Notes: generated from the letters alone by a model not told the origin. A stretch of DNA of 64,000 nt from Bradyrhizobium stylosanthis (GCF_001641335.1 NZ_LVEM01000004.1:748100-812099), one strand, 5' to 3'. Shown: positions 52,348 through 61,434, numbered from the stretch's first letter. Numbers and translations are program-made.

Positions 52348-55300
52348 CTATTCAGCCGCTTGGGCAAGCGGAATTGCGTGCTGGTCATCGCTCCCATGCT
52401 GCGGCGCGGCAGGCTGCTCGGGGGTCCCCGCCTCGTCCAGGCTCTTGCGGAACCACAGGGCATAGAGGCCCGGCAGGTACAGGAGCGTCAGGAATGTCGC
52501 GACAAACAGGCCTCCCATGATCGTGATCGCCATCGGGCCCCAGAAGGCCGAACGCGACAGCGGGATCATGGCGAGGATCGCGGCCAGCGCCGTCAGCACC
52601 ACCGGGCGGGCCCGGCGGACGGTCGCCTCCACGATCGCCTCGCGCCGGGTCAGGCCGTGGCTGACGTCGGTCTCGATCTGGTCGACCAGGATGACCGTGT
52701 TGCGCATGATCATGCCGGCGAGCGCGATCAGACCGAGCAGCGCCACGAAGCCGAACGGGGCATTGGCGACGTTGAGGCCGAACGAGGCGCCGACGATGCC
52801 GAGCGGCGCGGTCAGGAACACCAGGATCAGGCGCGAGAAGCTCTGCAGCTGGATCATCAGCAGCGTCAGCATCACCATGACCATCACCGGGAAGAGGATG
52901 AAGATCGAGGCGTTGCCCTTGGCGGATTCCTCGAACGCGCCGCCCGCCTCGATGCGGTAGGCCGGCTCGAGGTGATCCTTGATCGCCTTCAGCTTCGGCG
53001 TGATCTGGTTGGTCACGTCGGGCGCCTGCACGCCGTCGACGACGTCGGAGCGCACGGTGATCGCCATGTCGCGGTTACGCCGCCACATGATCGGCTCCTC
53101 GTGGGCATATTCGATCTTGGCGATCTGCTGCAGCGGCACGGCGACGCCGTTACGCGAGGTGATGGTGAGATCGCCGACGCCGCCGAGGTCGAGCCGCTCG
53201 GACGGGATCGCACGGGCGACCACGCCGACCTTCTCGATGCCGTCGCGCACGGTGGTGACCTGCGAGCCCGAGATCAGCATCGCGAGCGCCTGCGAGACCT
53301 CCTGCGGGGTCAGGCCCATGGCGCGGGCGCGATCCTGGTCGACGACGAGCTTGAGATAAGGCGACTGCTCGTTCCAGTCGAGCTGGACGTCCTTGACGCT
53401 CTTGTTCTGCCGCATGACGTCGCGGACCTGGTAGGCGATCTCGCGCACCTTGTTGGCGTCGGGGCCGATCACGCGGAACTGCACGGGGAAGCCGACCGGC
53501 GGACCGAAGTTGAAGCGGTCGACGCGCACGCGCGCCTCAGTCAGGAAGCCATCGGCAGCTGCGTTCTCGATCTTGGCCTTGATGCGCTCGCGTGCCTCGA
53601 CGCCCTTGGCGACGATGACGATCTCGGCGAAGGCCTCGTTCGGCAGCTGCGGGTTGAGGCCGAGCCAGAAGCGCGGCGAACCCTGGCCGACATAGGAAGT
53701 GTAGGTCTCGATGTCCTTGTCGTCCTTGAGCAGCGTCTCGGCCTTCTTGACGGCCTTCTCGGTGACGTTGAACGCGGTGCCCTCGGGCAGGCGCAGCTGC
53801 AGGAACAGCTCGGGCCGCTCCGACAGCGGGAAGAACTGCTGCTGGACATGACCGAAGCCGACGATCGAGGCAATGAAGACGCCGACGGTCGCGACCACCA
53901 CCGTGATGCGGTGGTTGACGCACCATTGCACGATGGCGCGCAGGCCGCGGTACATGCGGGTCTCGTACACCGCGTGCGGGTCGTGGTTGTGGTGCGCCTT
54001 CATCTCCGGCAGCAGCTTGACGCCGATATAGGGCGTGAAGATCACCGCCACGAACCAGGAGGCAACCAGCGCGATCGCCACGATCCAGAAGATGCTGCCG
54101 GCATATTCGCCGACCGCCGAATTGGCAAAGCCGATGGGGAGGAAGCCAGCGGCCGTGACCAGCGTTCCCGTGAGCATCGGAAACGCAGTGGACTCCCAGG
54201 CGAAGGACGCCGCACGCATGCGGTCCCAGCCCTGCTCCATCTTCACCACCATCATCTCGACCGCGATGATGGCGTCGTCGACGAGCAGGCCGAGCGCGAT
54301 GATCAGCGCACCCAGCGTGATGCGGTGCAGGTCGAGCGACATCGTGTTCATGACGACGAAGACGATGCCGAGCACGAGCGGAACCGACAGTGCGACCACG
54401 ATACCGGTGCGCCAGCCGAGCGCCAGGAACGAGACGAACAGCACGATGACGAGCGCCTCCATGAAGGAGTGCACGAACTCGCCGACGGCGTGCTCGACCA
54501 CCTTGGGCTGGTCGGCGATCAGCTTGACGTCGATGCCCTGAGGCACGGCCTTCATGAACTCACTGGTGGCCTTCTCGACCTCCTTGCCGAGCTCGAGGAT
54601 GTTGGCACCCTTGGCGGTGACGACGCCGATGCCAATCGCGGCCTTGCCTTCCTGACGAACGACGAAGCTCGGCGGATCGACATAGCCGTGGGTGACGGTG
54701 GCGATATCGCCGAGGCGGAAGACGCGGCCATTGCTCTCGACCGGGGTTTCGGCCACGGCCTTGGCGCCGTCGAGTGCGCCGGTGACGCGCAGCGGCACGC
54801 GTTGCGAGGAGGTCTCGACCGTGCCGGCGGGGGTCACGTTGTTCTGCTTGGCGAGCGAGTCGAACAGCGCCTGCGGCGTGATGCCGAGGGTCGCAAGCTT
54901 GGCGTGGCTGAACTCGACGAAGATGCGCTCATCCTGGTTGCCGTAGACGTCGACCTTGGTCACACCGGGCACCTTCAGCAGGCGCTGGCGGAAACCTTCG
55001 GAGACCTTTTTGAGCTGGGCATAGTCGGCGCCGTCGCCGGTCATCATGTACAGGATGGAATCGACGTCGGAGAACTCGTCGTTGACGACGGGTCCGAGGA
55101 TACCTGCGGGCAGCTGGCCCTGCACGTCGGCAAGCTTCTTGCGCAGCAGGTAGAAGAGATACGGCACGTCCTTCGGCGGCGTGGAGTCGCGGAAGGTGAC
55201 CTGGAGCGCGGTGAAGCCGGGCTTCGAATAGGTCTGCACCTTCTCGAAATAGGGCAGCTCCTGGATCTTCTTCTCGATGGGATCGGCGACCTGCGCCTGC

Positions 55301-55485
55301 ATCTCCTGCGCGGTCGCGCCCGGCCACAACACGGAGACGTTGACCACCTTCACGGTGAAGAACGGATCCTCGGCGCGGCCGAGCTTCTCATAGGAGAAGA
55401 AGCCGGCAACGCCGAGAATGATCATCAGGAAGAGAACCAGCGTCGGATGGCTGACGGCCCAGGCCGAAAGGTTGAAGCGCTTCAT
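52348..55485 (-). CDS. RND-type efflux permease (HAE-1 family)
   Basis: A 1045-residue proton-driven efflux pump. There are twelve transmembrane helices in two groups with two large periplasmic loops; the proton-relay aspartates appear in LIIALGLLVDDAIIAVEMMV (TM4). The N-terminus MKRFNLSAWAVSHPTLVLFL and periplasmic segments such as PIEKKIQELPYFEKVQTYSK are typical of multidrug HAE-1 members. It pairs with the adaptor at 55663 and an unlinked TolC-like outer-membrane channel. Confidence 0.96.
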   Translation of the reverse strand: MKRFNLSAWAVSHPTLVLFLMIILGVAGFFSYEKLGRAEDPFFTVKVVNVSVLWPGATAQEMQAQVADPIEKKIQELPYFEKVQTYSKPGFTALQVTFRDSTPPKDVPYLFYLLRKKLADVQGQLPAGILGPVVNDEFSDVDSILYMMTGDGADYAQLKKVSEGFRQRLLKVPGVTKVDVYGNQDERIFVEFSHAKLATLGITPQALFDSLAKQNNVTPAGTVETSSQRVPLRVTGALDGAKAVAETPVESNGRVFRLGDIATVTHGYVDPPSFVVRQEGKAAIGIGVVTAKGANILELGKEVEKATSEFMKAVPQGIDVKLIADQPKVVEHAVGEFVHSFMEALVIVLFVSFLALGWRTGIVVALSVPLVLGIVFVVMNTMSLDLHRITLGALIIALGLLVDDAIIAVEMMVVKMEQGWDRMRAASFAWESTAFPMLTGTLVTAAGFLPIGFANSAVGEYAGSIFWIVAIALVASWFVAVIFTPYIGVKLLPEMKAHHNHDPHAVYETRMYRGLRAIVQWCVNHRITVVVATVGVFIASIVGFGHVQQQFFPLSERPELFLQLRLPEGTAFNVTEKAVKKAETLLKDDKDIETYTSYVGQGSPRFWLGLNPQLPNEAFAEIVIVAKGVEARERIKAKIENAAADGFLTEARVRVDRFNFGPPVGFPVQFRVIGPDANKVREIAYQVRDVMRQNKSVKDVQLDWNEQSPYLKLVVDQDRARAMGLTPQEVSQALAMLISGSQVTTVRDGIEKVGVVARAIPSERLDLGGVGDLTITSRNGVAVPLQQIAKIEYAHEEPIMWRRNRDMAITVRSDVVDGVQAPDVTNQITPKLKAIKDHLEPAYRIEAGGAFEESAKGNASIFILFPVMVMVMLTLLMIQLQSFSRLILVFLTAPLGIVGASFGLNVANAPFGFVALLGLIALAGMIMRNTVILVDQIETDVSHGLTRREAIVEATVRRARPVVLTALAAILAMIPLSRSAFWGPMAITIMGGLFVATFLTLLYLPGLYALWFRKSLDEAGTPEQPAAPQHGSDDQHAIPLAQAAE

Positions 55486-55540
55486 CGCTCTCTCCGAAAA
55501 GACGATCCAGTTGCAAAAACGGCAGCCGCCCGTTCAAACC

Positions 55541-55600
55541 GTCGTCGCGAGGCAGCGAAGCAATCCAGGGGGCTGGGCAGGTTCTGGATCGCTTCGCCGC
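55541..55600. repeat. Degenerate intergenic repeat, family GTCATTGCGAGCGAAGCGAA
   Basis: A decayed copy: GTCGTCGCGAGGCAGCGAAG with CAATCCAG and later TTCTGGATCGCTTCG, but the terminal CTCGCAATGAC arm is lost. It lies between the RND permease and its adaptor gene, within one operon. Confidence 0.6.
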
Positions 55601-55662
55601 TTCAGCCTCTGCTTAGGGACACAGGCCGAAACTCACCTCACACGACGTAACTCGTACGAAAA

Positions 55663-56769
55663 CTAGAACGACAGTGACGACACGACCCGCACCCGCTGGC
55701 CCGGATCGAGCTTCTGCACGCCGAGCGCGACGATCTTCGCGCCCTCGTCGACACCGCTGGTGATGACGACGTCGTTGCTCTCGTAGGACTTCACCACGAC
55801 CGGCCTGAGCGTGACCGAACCGTTGTCGTCGACGACGTAGAAGGACGGCTTGCCGCCTTCGTTGAACAGCGCCGACAGCGGCAACCGCGCGACGCGCTCG
55901 GTCGCAGCGTCCGACAGCGACAGCGTCGCGGTCATGCCGAGCGCGACCTTGTCGTCGGCTTCGGGCAGCGAGAACTTGGCGAGATAGGTGCGGGTGGCGG
56001 GATCCGCCGCCGGCGCAATCTCGCGAAGCTTCGCCGTGTATTTCTTGTTCGGCTCGGACCAAAGAGTGACGCTGGCGACGCCCGACTTGGCGCGTCCGAC
56101 CAGCGTCTCAGGGATCGCGACGACCGCTTCCTTTTCGGCAAAGCGGGCGACACGGATCGAAGCCTGGCCCGCGGCGACCACCTGGCCGGGCTCGATCAGC
56201 GTTGCGGTGACGACGCCACGGGCGTCGGCAACAAGCGTCGCGTAGGAAAGGGAATTCTTGGTCAGTTCGACCGAGCGGACGGCGCGGTCGAGGCGCGCAC
56301 GTGCCTCGTCGGCGGCGGCCCGGCTCGAATCGAGCTGCGCATCCGTGGTCCAGCCCTTGGCCTTCAGATCCTTGGCGCGCTGCTCGGCGGCGCCAGCCTG
56401 GGCCAGGACGCCGGTGGCGGCGGTCTGCTCGGCGACGGCCTGCTCCGCCTGGAGCTTGAGGTCCACCTCGTCGAGGGTGGCGAGCGGCTGGCCGATCTCG
56501 ACGGTCTGGCCGACCTCCACGAGGCGTTTTGCAACTTTACCGGCGACGCGGAAGCCCAGGTCACTCTCGATCCGGGGCCGCACGGTACCGACGAAGCTGC
56601 GCTCCGGGGTCTCGGCATCATAATGGGCGGTCGCCACCAGGACCGGCCGCGGCGGCTCGGCCTTCTCGGCGACGGTGTCATTGCATCCAGCCAGGGCCGC
56701 GGCCATCAGGGCCAGCGAAACACCTGCCAACAGCTTGGAATAGTTGGACAAAACGGACCGGACGAACAT
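55663..56769 (-). CDS. RND efflux periplasmic adaptor, lipoprotein
   Basis: A 368-residue membrane fusion protein. The signal ends in a lipobox AALAGC with the modified cysteine in LAGCND, so it is anchored to the inner membrane by lipid. Coiled-coil arms (DLKLQAEQAVAEQTAATGVL, ARARLDRAVRSVELTKNSLS), a lipoyl-like domain (DLGFRVAGKVAKRLVEVGQT) and beta-barrel domains follow. It connects the RND permease to the outer-membrane channel. The ATG at 56769 has AGGAG nine bases before it; an upstream TTG is less likely. Confidence 0.94.
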   Translation of the reverse strand: MFVRSVLSNYSKLLAGVSLALMAAALAGCNDTVAEKAEPPRPVLVATAHYDAETPERSFVGTVRPRIESDLGFRVAGKVAKRLVEVGQTVEIGQPLATLDEVDLKLQAEQAVAEQTAATGVLAQAGAAEQRAKDLKAKGWTTDAQLDSSRAAADEARARLDRAVRSVELTKNSLSYATLVADARGVVTATLIEPGQVVAAGQASIRVARFAEKEAVVAIPETLVGRAKSGVASVTLWSEPNKKYTAKLREIAPAADPATRTYLAKFSLPEADDKVALGMTATLSLSDAATERVARLPLSALFNEGGKPSFYVVDDNGSVTLRPVVVKSYESNDVVITSGVDEGAKIVALGVQKLDPGQRVRVVSSLSF

Positions 56770-56800
56770 CGGAGGACACTCCTGCGGCTGCAATGAGAGG

Positions 56801-56829
56801 AATGTCGACTAATCACTGATAAAAGTCAA
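56801..56829 (-). promoter_or_regulatory. Possible promoter/operator of the RND operon
   Basis: On the minus strand TTGACT (56829-56824), a 17-bp spacer and GACATT (56806-56801) form a possible sigma-70 promoter ending 32 bp before the adaptor gene. Upstream, on the same strand, TGACTGAC and a CTGAT ... ATCAG pair resemble half sites of TetR-type operators. The -10 match is weak, so the call is tentative. Confidence 0.35.
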
Positions 56830-56957
56830 TAATCGTCAGTCATCAGGAAAGCGTGATCGTTAAGGGGTGGTAAGGATTGGGAGGATTGTCAGGAAGGTGT
56901 GATGGTAGGGCGACCTGAGGCCCCTAGCCTGGGTCACGCGCCTCAGGCGAGGTGCCG

Positions 56958-57053
56958 TAGGGTAGGCAAAGGCGCGCTAGCGCCGTGCCCAGCGTCTCTC
57001 ATTTACAGATCGCAATAACGGTCTGGTGGGCACGCTACGCTTGCCCACCCCAC
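56958..57053. repeat. Intergenic palindromic repeat, family GTAGGGTRGGCAAAGGCGCG
   Basis: A 96-bp element. The left arm GTAGGGTAGGCAAAGGCGCG leads into CTAGCGCCGTGCCC and the right arm is GGTGGGCACGCTACGCTTGC followed by CCACCCCAC. The best relative is 58907-58999. Confidence 0.75.
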
Positions 57054-57070
57054 AGGGCCGGTCGCTCGGC

Positions 57071-58402
57071 TTACCGCTTCTGCTCGACGAACTCGTGCTT
57101 GGTCTCGTGGCCGCCGATGAAGACGAGAATACCGGCGATCAGGGGCAGCACGGCGAGCACCAGCAAGCCGTGCGAGGTCTGACCGGTCGCTTCCTTGACC
57201 CAGCCGATCAGATAGGGGCCACCGAAGCCGGCGAGATTGCCGATCGAGTTGATCAGCGCGATGCCGCCGGCCGCCGCGGTGCCCGAGAGCCATGCCGTCG
57301 GCAACGTCCAGAATACGCCGAAGACGCAGAACACGCCGACGGCGGCGAAGGTCAGCGCCACCATCGTCATGGTGGGGTCGGTGAGATAGCTGGAGACGGC
57401 GAGCGCGATCGCGATCAGGATCATGGGCGCACCGACATGCATCACGCGCTCACGCGTGGCATCCGAATGCCGCGCCCACAGGATCATCGCGATGGTGCCG
57501 AACAGATAGGGGATCGCGGTGACGAAGCCGGTCTGCGCGTTGGTGAGACCGAACGCCTTGACGATCTGCGGCAGCCAGAACTGCATGCCGTAGAGCGCGC
57601 CGACGAAGCCGAAATAGATCAGGCTCAGCATGATCACCTTGGGCGAGGACAGCGCCTCGCCCAGCGTCAGATGCTTTGCGGCCTGCTTGGCCGCGGTCTC
57701 GGCATCAAGCTTCGTCTTGAGCCAGGCCTTCTGCTCGGCCGAGAGCCAGTCCGCCTTCTCCGGCCTGTCGGTCAGGTAAAACCAGGTGACGATGCCGAGC
57801 AGCACCGAGGGGATGCCCTCGAGAATGAACAGCCACTGCCACCCCTTCAGGCCCATCAGGCCGTCGAGCCCGAGCAGCAGGCCCGAGATCGGGGCACCGA
57901 TCACGGTCGAGATCGGCACGGCGACGGCGAAGGCGGCGAGGAAGCGGGCGCGATATTCGGCCGGGTACCAATAGGTGAGATAGAGGATGATGCCGGGGAA
58001 GAAGCCGGCTTCGGCGACGCCGAGCAGGAAGCGCAGGACGTAGAAGCTGGTGACGCCGCTGACCATCGCCATCAGCGCCGAGATGATGCCCCAGGTCACC
58101 ATGATGCGGGCGATCCAGCGGCTGGCGCCGAACTTCTCCAGCGCCAGATTGCTCGGCACCTCGAAGATGAAATAGCCGATGAAGAAGATGCCGGCGCCCC
58201 AGGAGAAGATCAGCGGCGTGAACTTCAGCTCCGCGTTCATGGTCAGCGCGGCGAAGCCGAGATTGACGCGGTCGAGATAGGAGAAGAAGTAGGCCAGCAC
58301 CAGGAACGGAATCAGGCGCCATGAGATGGCGCGGATGGTCGAGGTCTCGATTTCGCTCTTGGCTCCGCCGGCGGAACCGGCATAGGTCGTGGTCTGGCTC
58401 AT
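57071..58402 (-). CDS. MFS transporter, anion:cation symporter (ACS) type
   Basis: A 443-residue major-facilitator carrier with twelve helices. The first helix contains FFSYLDRVNLGFAALTMNAE, the typical ACS start with a conserved DRVN; the second has GYFIFEVPSNLALEKFGA, and YYLLRFLLGVAEAGFFPGII-like segment VTSFYVLRFLLGVAEAGFFP follows. Such carriers import organic anions such as phthalate, tartrate, hexuronate or glucarate; the substrate is not clear. It is divergent from the DUF2809 gene across 77 bp. ATG 58402 is the start (MSQTTTYAGSAGGAKSEI). Confidence 0.93.
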   Translation of the reverse strand: MSQTTTYAGSAGGAKSEIETSTIRAISWRLIPFLVLAYFFSYLDRVNLGFAALTMNAELKFTPLIFSWGAGIFFIGYFIFEVPSNLALEKFGASRWIARIMVTWGIISALMAMVSGVTSFYVLRFLLGVAEAGFFPGIILYLTYWYPAEYRARFLAAFAVAVPISTVIGAPISGLLLGLDGLMGLKGWQWLFILEGIPSVLLGIVTWFYLTDRPEKADWLSAEQKAWLKTKLDAETAAKQAAKHLTLGEALSSPKVIMLSLIYFGFVGALYGMQFWLPQIVKAFGLTNAQTGFVTAIPYLFGTIAMILWARHSDATRERVMHVGAPMILIAIALAVSSYLTDPTMTMVALTFAAVGVFCVFGVFWTLPTAWLSGTAAAGGIALINSIGNLAGFGGPYLIGWVKEATGQTSHGLLVLAVLPLIAGILVFIGGHETKHEFVEQKR

Positions 58403-58479
58403 GGCTTCCCCCGGGGTTGTTGCTTTTATGGGCTTGAGCCGTTTTGAGCATCGCGGGCCAAGAGTCAATGGAGCGAGCA

Positions 58480-58932
58480 ATGCATGGGGCGCAACCGGTC
58501 AACTCCGCAGCCCCGCTCCGGACATCGCTGATCCGCGCCGCCCTCGCCCTGGTCGTGATCGCCTGCGGGCTGTCCTTGCGCTGGTACGGCTTTCCCCTCG
58601 GCCTTCCCGCCTTCGTGGTGAAGTATGGCGGCTCGCTGCTGTGGGCGACGATGGTATTCTTGTTGGTCGGTGTTCTGTTGCCGCGACTGCCCCGGGCACA
58701 GCTCGCGGCCATTGCGATGGCGATGGCGATCGCGCTCGTGGTCGAACTCTCCCGGCTGGTCCACACGCCATGGCTCGACGCCTTCCGTCTGACCACGGCC
58801 GGCGCGCTGCTGCTCGGGCGCATCTTCTCGCTGTGGAATCTGGTGGCGTATGCGGCGGGGATCGGGTTTGGGGTTTGGCTCGATCGGCTCGCCGCAATGC
58901 GCGGTCTCGTAGGGTGGGCGAAGGCGCGCTAG
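58480..58932 (+). CDS. DUF2809 membrane protein
   Basis: A 150-residue protein with four hydrophobic helices (about 14-32, 38-58, 66-86, 120-138), matching DUF2809 (LRWYGFPLGLPAFVVKYGGS, AMAIALVVELSRLVHTPWLD). The 7 C-terminal codons and the stop (LVGWAKAR) come from the repeat at 58907-58999. GGAG seven bases before ATG 58480 supports this start over a TTG 36 bp upstream. Function unknown for the family. Confidence 0.8.
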   Translation: MHGAQPVNSAAPLRTSLIRAALALVVIACGLSLRWYGFPLGLPAFVVKYGGSLLWATMVFLLVGVLLPRLPRAQLAAIAMAMAIALVVELSRLVHTPWLDAFRLTTAGALLLGRIFSLWNLVAYAAGIGFGVWLDRLAAMRGLVGWAKAR

Positions 58933-58999
58933 CGCCATGCCCACGATCTCTCTCGTAACATGACCATGGTGGGCACGCTTCGCTTGGCCCACCCTACGG
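58907..58999. repeat. Palindromic repeat, family GTAGGGTRGGCAAAGGCGCG, overlapping a gene end
   Basis: CGTAGGGTGGGCGAAGGCGC then GCTAGCGCCATGCCC on the left and GGTGGGCACGCTTCGCTTGG with CCCACCCTACGG on the right. It overlaps the 3-prime end of the DUF2809 gene and provides its stop codon. Confidence 0.88.
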
Positions 59000-59014
59000 G
59001 ACCGGTGCCTGGTC

Positions 59015-60181
59015 TCACTCCGCGAGTTGAAACCGCTCGAACCGATCGAGCTCCTCTTCGATCACGCGCTTCAGCTCCTTGCGCCCAGCCGTCTTCTTGC
59101 CCTGCCCGACCCAGGTCCATTTCTGCATCAGCAGCTTCTTCGCCTGCCTGTCGGTCTTGAGGTCGAGCGCGGCGACGATCTCGTCGCCGACCAGCACCGG
59201 CAGCGCGAAATAGCCGAGCTTGCGCTTGGCCTTGGGCACATAGGCTTCGAACAGATGGTTGTAGCCGAAGATGAGGTTGGTGCGCTTGCGCTGGATAATC
59301 AGGGGATCGAACGGCGAGAGGATGTGGACGAGGTCGGGCGACGGCCCCTCGCCGCCCGCCTCCAGCACCGCGGGCTGCCCCCAATGCTCCTGCTTGCCGG
59401 CGCCGTCGATCGCGACAGGCACGAGCTCGCCGCGGCGGACGCGCGCGGCGATCAGGCTGGCGACCGCCTTCTTGCTCGGCGCGTCGAGATGGCAGATCGA
59501 ATCGAGGCTGACGACACCTTGCGAGCGCAGCGCCCGGTCGAGCAGGTAGGTTGTGATGTCCCTGGCCGATGCCGGCTTCGGCAGCTTGTCCCAGCCGAAA
59601 TGCCGCGTCATCAGCTCATAGGTCTTGAGCATGCCCTGGCGCTCGCTGACGGTCGCAACGCCGGTATAGAAGGCGAGCTGCAAGGCGCGCTTGGAGGGCT
59701 TGCGGCTCTGCCAGAGGTGCTCCTTCTCGGTGAGCACGTCATCCTCGATGTCGCGGATCGTCAGCGGGCCGGCGCGCAACAGCCGCATCACCTTGCGCGT
59801 GTCGGCCGGCTTGACCGAGGCGTACCATTTGTGCCCCTCGCGCTTGTGCTCGCGCATAGCGGGGAGGAAGAAGCGGAAGTCGCCGGCCGGCACGTAGGAG
59901 AGCGCGTGGGTCCAGTATTCGAACACGCTCCTGTCGGCGCTCTGGGCCTGGCGCAGATCGGCGCGGCGATAGGACGGGATGCGGCTGAACAGGATGTGGT
60001 GGTGGCAGCGCTCGATGACGTTGATGGTGTCGATCTGGACATAGCCGAGATGGGAGACTGCATCCGCGACGGCCTGCGCGCCCTCGCCGAAAGGGGTGCG
60101 CTCATCCAGGCGCTGGGCACGCAGCCAGATCTGCCGGGCCTTGTTGGTGCTGAGGGGGAGCGGTTTGGGCGCGCGTGACAT
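59015..60181 (-). CDS. Winged-helix DNA glycosylase of the YcaQ/AlkX type
   Basis: A 388-residue protein. It carries the QID motif in HLGYVQIDTINVIERCHHHI near residue 45, characteristic of YcaQ enzymes that unhook DNA interstrand crosslinks, followed by the winged-helix region and VHILSPFDPLIIQRKRTNLI and AYVPKAKRKLGYFALPVLVG. It is therefore a likely DNA repair glycosylase. The ATG is at 60181; a TTG 12 bp upstream is less likely. No repair genes are adjacent. Confidence 0.88.
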   Translation of the reverse strand: MSRAPKPLPLSTNKARQIWLRAQRLDERTPFGEGAQAVADAVSHLGYVQIDTINVIERCHHHILFSRIPSYRRADLRQAQSADRSVFEYWTHALSYVPAGDFRFFLPAMREHKREGHKWYASVKPADTRKVMRLLRAGPLTIRDIEDDVLTEKEHLWQSRKPSKRALQLAFYTGVATVSERQGMLKTYELMTRHFGWDKLPKPASARDITTYLLDRALRSQGVVSLDSICHLDAPSKKAVASLIAARVRRGELVPVAIDGAGKQEHWGQPAVLEAGGEGPSPDLVHILSPFDPLIIQRKRTNLIFGYNHLFEAYVPKAKRKLGYFALPVLVGDEIVAALDLKTDRQAKKLLMQKWTWVGQGKKTAGRKELKRVIEEELDRFERFQLAE

Positions 60182-60287
60182 TGCGGGACACAATGTAGCG
60201 GGATTCGCGTCGGGAAAAAGGGAGATCGAAAAGACGAAGCCGCGCTGCCATCTGCTAACAGCGCGGCTGGTGGTGCGCGCGGCGCGC

Positions 60288-60542
60288 CTACTTCATCGAC
60301 ATCGCCTTCTGCGACTTCATGTAGTGCATGCAGGCGCTCTTCATCTTGCCATTGCTCATGTCGGTGTTGGCCATGGCCATTTCCTTGTTCGCCGCCATCT
60401 TGGCAGGCGTGTCCGGCGTGCCGCCCATCGCGGCGGCGGACTTCATCATGTTGTCCGTGGTGCACGCCATCATCGCGGCGGATGCGGGGGACAGCGAAAG
60501 AGTGAACGCGACAAAGGCTGCGGTCGTGAGCAAAATCTTCAT
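60288..60542 (-). CDS. Small secreted methionine-rich protein
   Basis: An 84-residue protein. The signal peptide (MKILLTTAAFVAFTLSLSPA, cleavage near ASA-AM) is followed by a mature part of about 60 residues with 14 methionines (AMMACTTDNMMKSAAAMG, KEMAMANTDMSNGKM, KSACMHYMKSQKAMSMK) and two cysteines. Such Met-rich segments can bind copper or silver ions, but no family is recognised. GGAGGAGACTTTTCG precedes the ATG at 60542. Confidence 0.78.
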   Translation of the reverse strand: MKILLTTAAFVAFTLSLSPASAAMMACTTDNMMKSAAAMGGTPDTPAKMAANKEMAMANTDMSNGKMKSACMHYMKSQKAMSMK

Positions 60543-60655
60543 CGAAAAGTCTCCTCCGTAAAACGAAACCGGCGTCATGCCGGCCTCGCAGTTACGTATT
60601 CTCTCGCGCAGACGTTTCCCGGAGAAGACAATTTTCTTGCTGCATTGCGAAGGGA

Positions 60656-60970
60656 TCAGCGCCCATCCTTCGGCGCCCTGGGCTGGCCTCCGATGCTGCC
60701 GGTCGCAACGTCGGGTTCGCAGGCCGCCTTGCCGCGCCCCTCGGCCTGGCAGCGATAGACGCTGCCGGTGAGGCGGTCCACCAGCCACATGTTCTCGTCG
60801 TTCGGCGCTTCGAGGCCGACATAGCGGGAGGTCAGCCCCGTGATCAGCGTCGACAACAGGATCGCCACCGCGATCATGGCCGCGCCGACATAGATGGGCA
60901 GGGAATTCAGGAACACAGTCCGATCCGGCGGGCCGCTGCGATAGAATTGATAATCACTCGGCCTCGGCAC
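60656..60970 (-). CDS. Hypothetical membrane protein, 104 residues
   Basis: A short N-terminal region leads into one hydrophobic helix (IYVGAAMIAVAILLSTLITG, about 27-46) and a polar C-terminus with two cysteines (YRCQAEGRGKAACEPD). The frame begins with GTG at 60970. It is not a recognised family. No neighbour suggests a function. Confidence 0.6.
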   Translation of the reverse strand: MPRPSDYQFYRSGPPDRTVFLNSLPIYVGAAMIAVAILLSTLITGLTSRYVGLEAPNDENMWLVDRLTGSVYRCQAEGRGKAACEPDVATGSIGGQPRAPKDGR

Positions 60971-61434
60971 TGGACGGAACTCGGCTCCTTCGTCTGCGAT
61001 TGATGGCGAAGACCCCTGCTAGGCGCGCATCTGGCCGATTTGTTGTTCGCGAGCAGGCCGCGCCGGGACGGCTTTGCGACGATCGGTGTGCAGAGGTTTC
61101 CGCAAGTGAACCGGGCCGCGTGGTCCGGCGCGCGCCGGCTTCGACTTTTGCCGCCGGGCCGCCGGACGACGCCAACGTGATCCGGATCACGCCGGCGCTG
61201 CAGCGCTTCGAACCTCTCGGGGGAGCGGGCGCGACCATCGAAGTTCACCCACCGCGCCGGCTCGAGGACCAGAGCACCGGTGGCCTGCTTCCGGCAGCCA
61301 AAACGCCCCGAAACCCAAGGGATCGCCACGGAAGCTGCCGGCGGCACCGTGACCAAGATCACACCCGGGCTTTTGAACCTCTCCTATGCTCGCAGCATCA
61401 AATCGCCATCAGGCGTAACATCGAGGATACGACA
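60971..61434. other. Gene-free stretch holding the ompA-type gene promoter
   Basis: A 464-bp interval. Two dyads GTGA-N6-TCAC are at 61177-61190 and 61349-61362, each followed by TTYGAACCTCTC. The rest shows no gene-like frame apart from a continuation of the OmpA-like frame upstream, which lacks a signal-like composition. Confidence 0.6.
61349..61390 (+). promoter_or_regulatory. Candidate CRP-type class II promoter of the OmpA-like gene
   Basis: GTGACCAAGATCAC at 61349-61362 matches the GTGA-N6-TCAC form of CRP sites; TATGCT at 61385-61390 lies exactly where the -10 box falls if the site is centred at -41.5 (implied transcript start near 61397). An upstream, perfect GTGATCCGGATCAC at 61177-61190 has no -10 at the equivalent spot. 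Regulator identity is inferred. Confidence 0.45.

Larger units (their letters stand above)
56770..57070. other. Gene-free stretch between RND adaptor and MFS genes
   Basis: This 301-bp interval contains the adaptor promoter near 56801-56829, about 120 bp without recognisable features and then the palindromic repeat at 56958-57053. I see no further gene in it. Confidence 0.6.

Noticed and set aside
51718-55650. Very long open frame (over 1300 codons) on the plus strand opposite the RND permease and TetR genes
   Set aside because: It is low-complexity, rich in Asp, Arg, His and Gly, and lies antisense to a well-conserved RND pump; such frames arise from the strong GC3 bias.
60971-61434. N-terminal extension of the OmpA-like frame up to 61000
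   Set aside because: The extension is Arg/Pro-rich, includes the putative regulatory dyads and lacks a signal; ATG 61435 directly precedes a good signal peptide.
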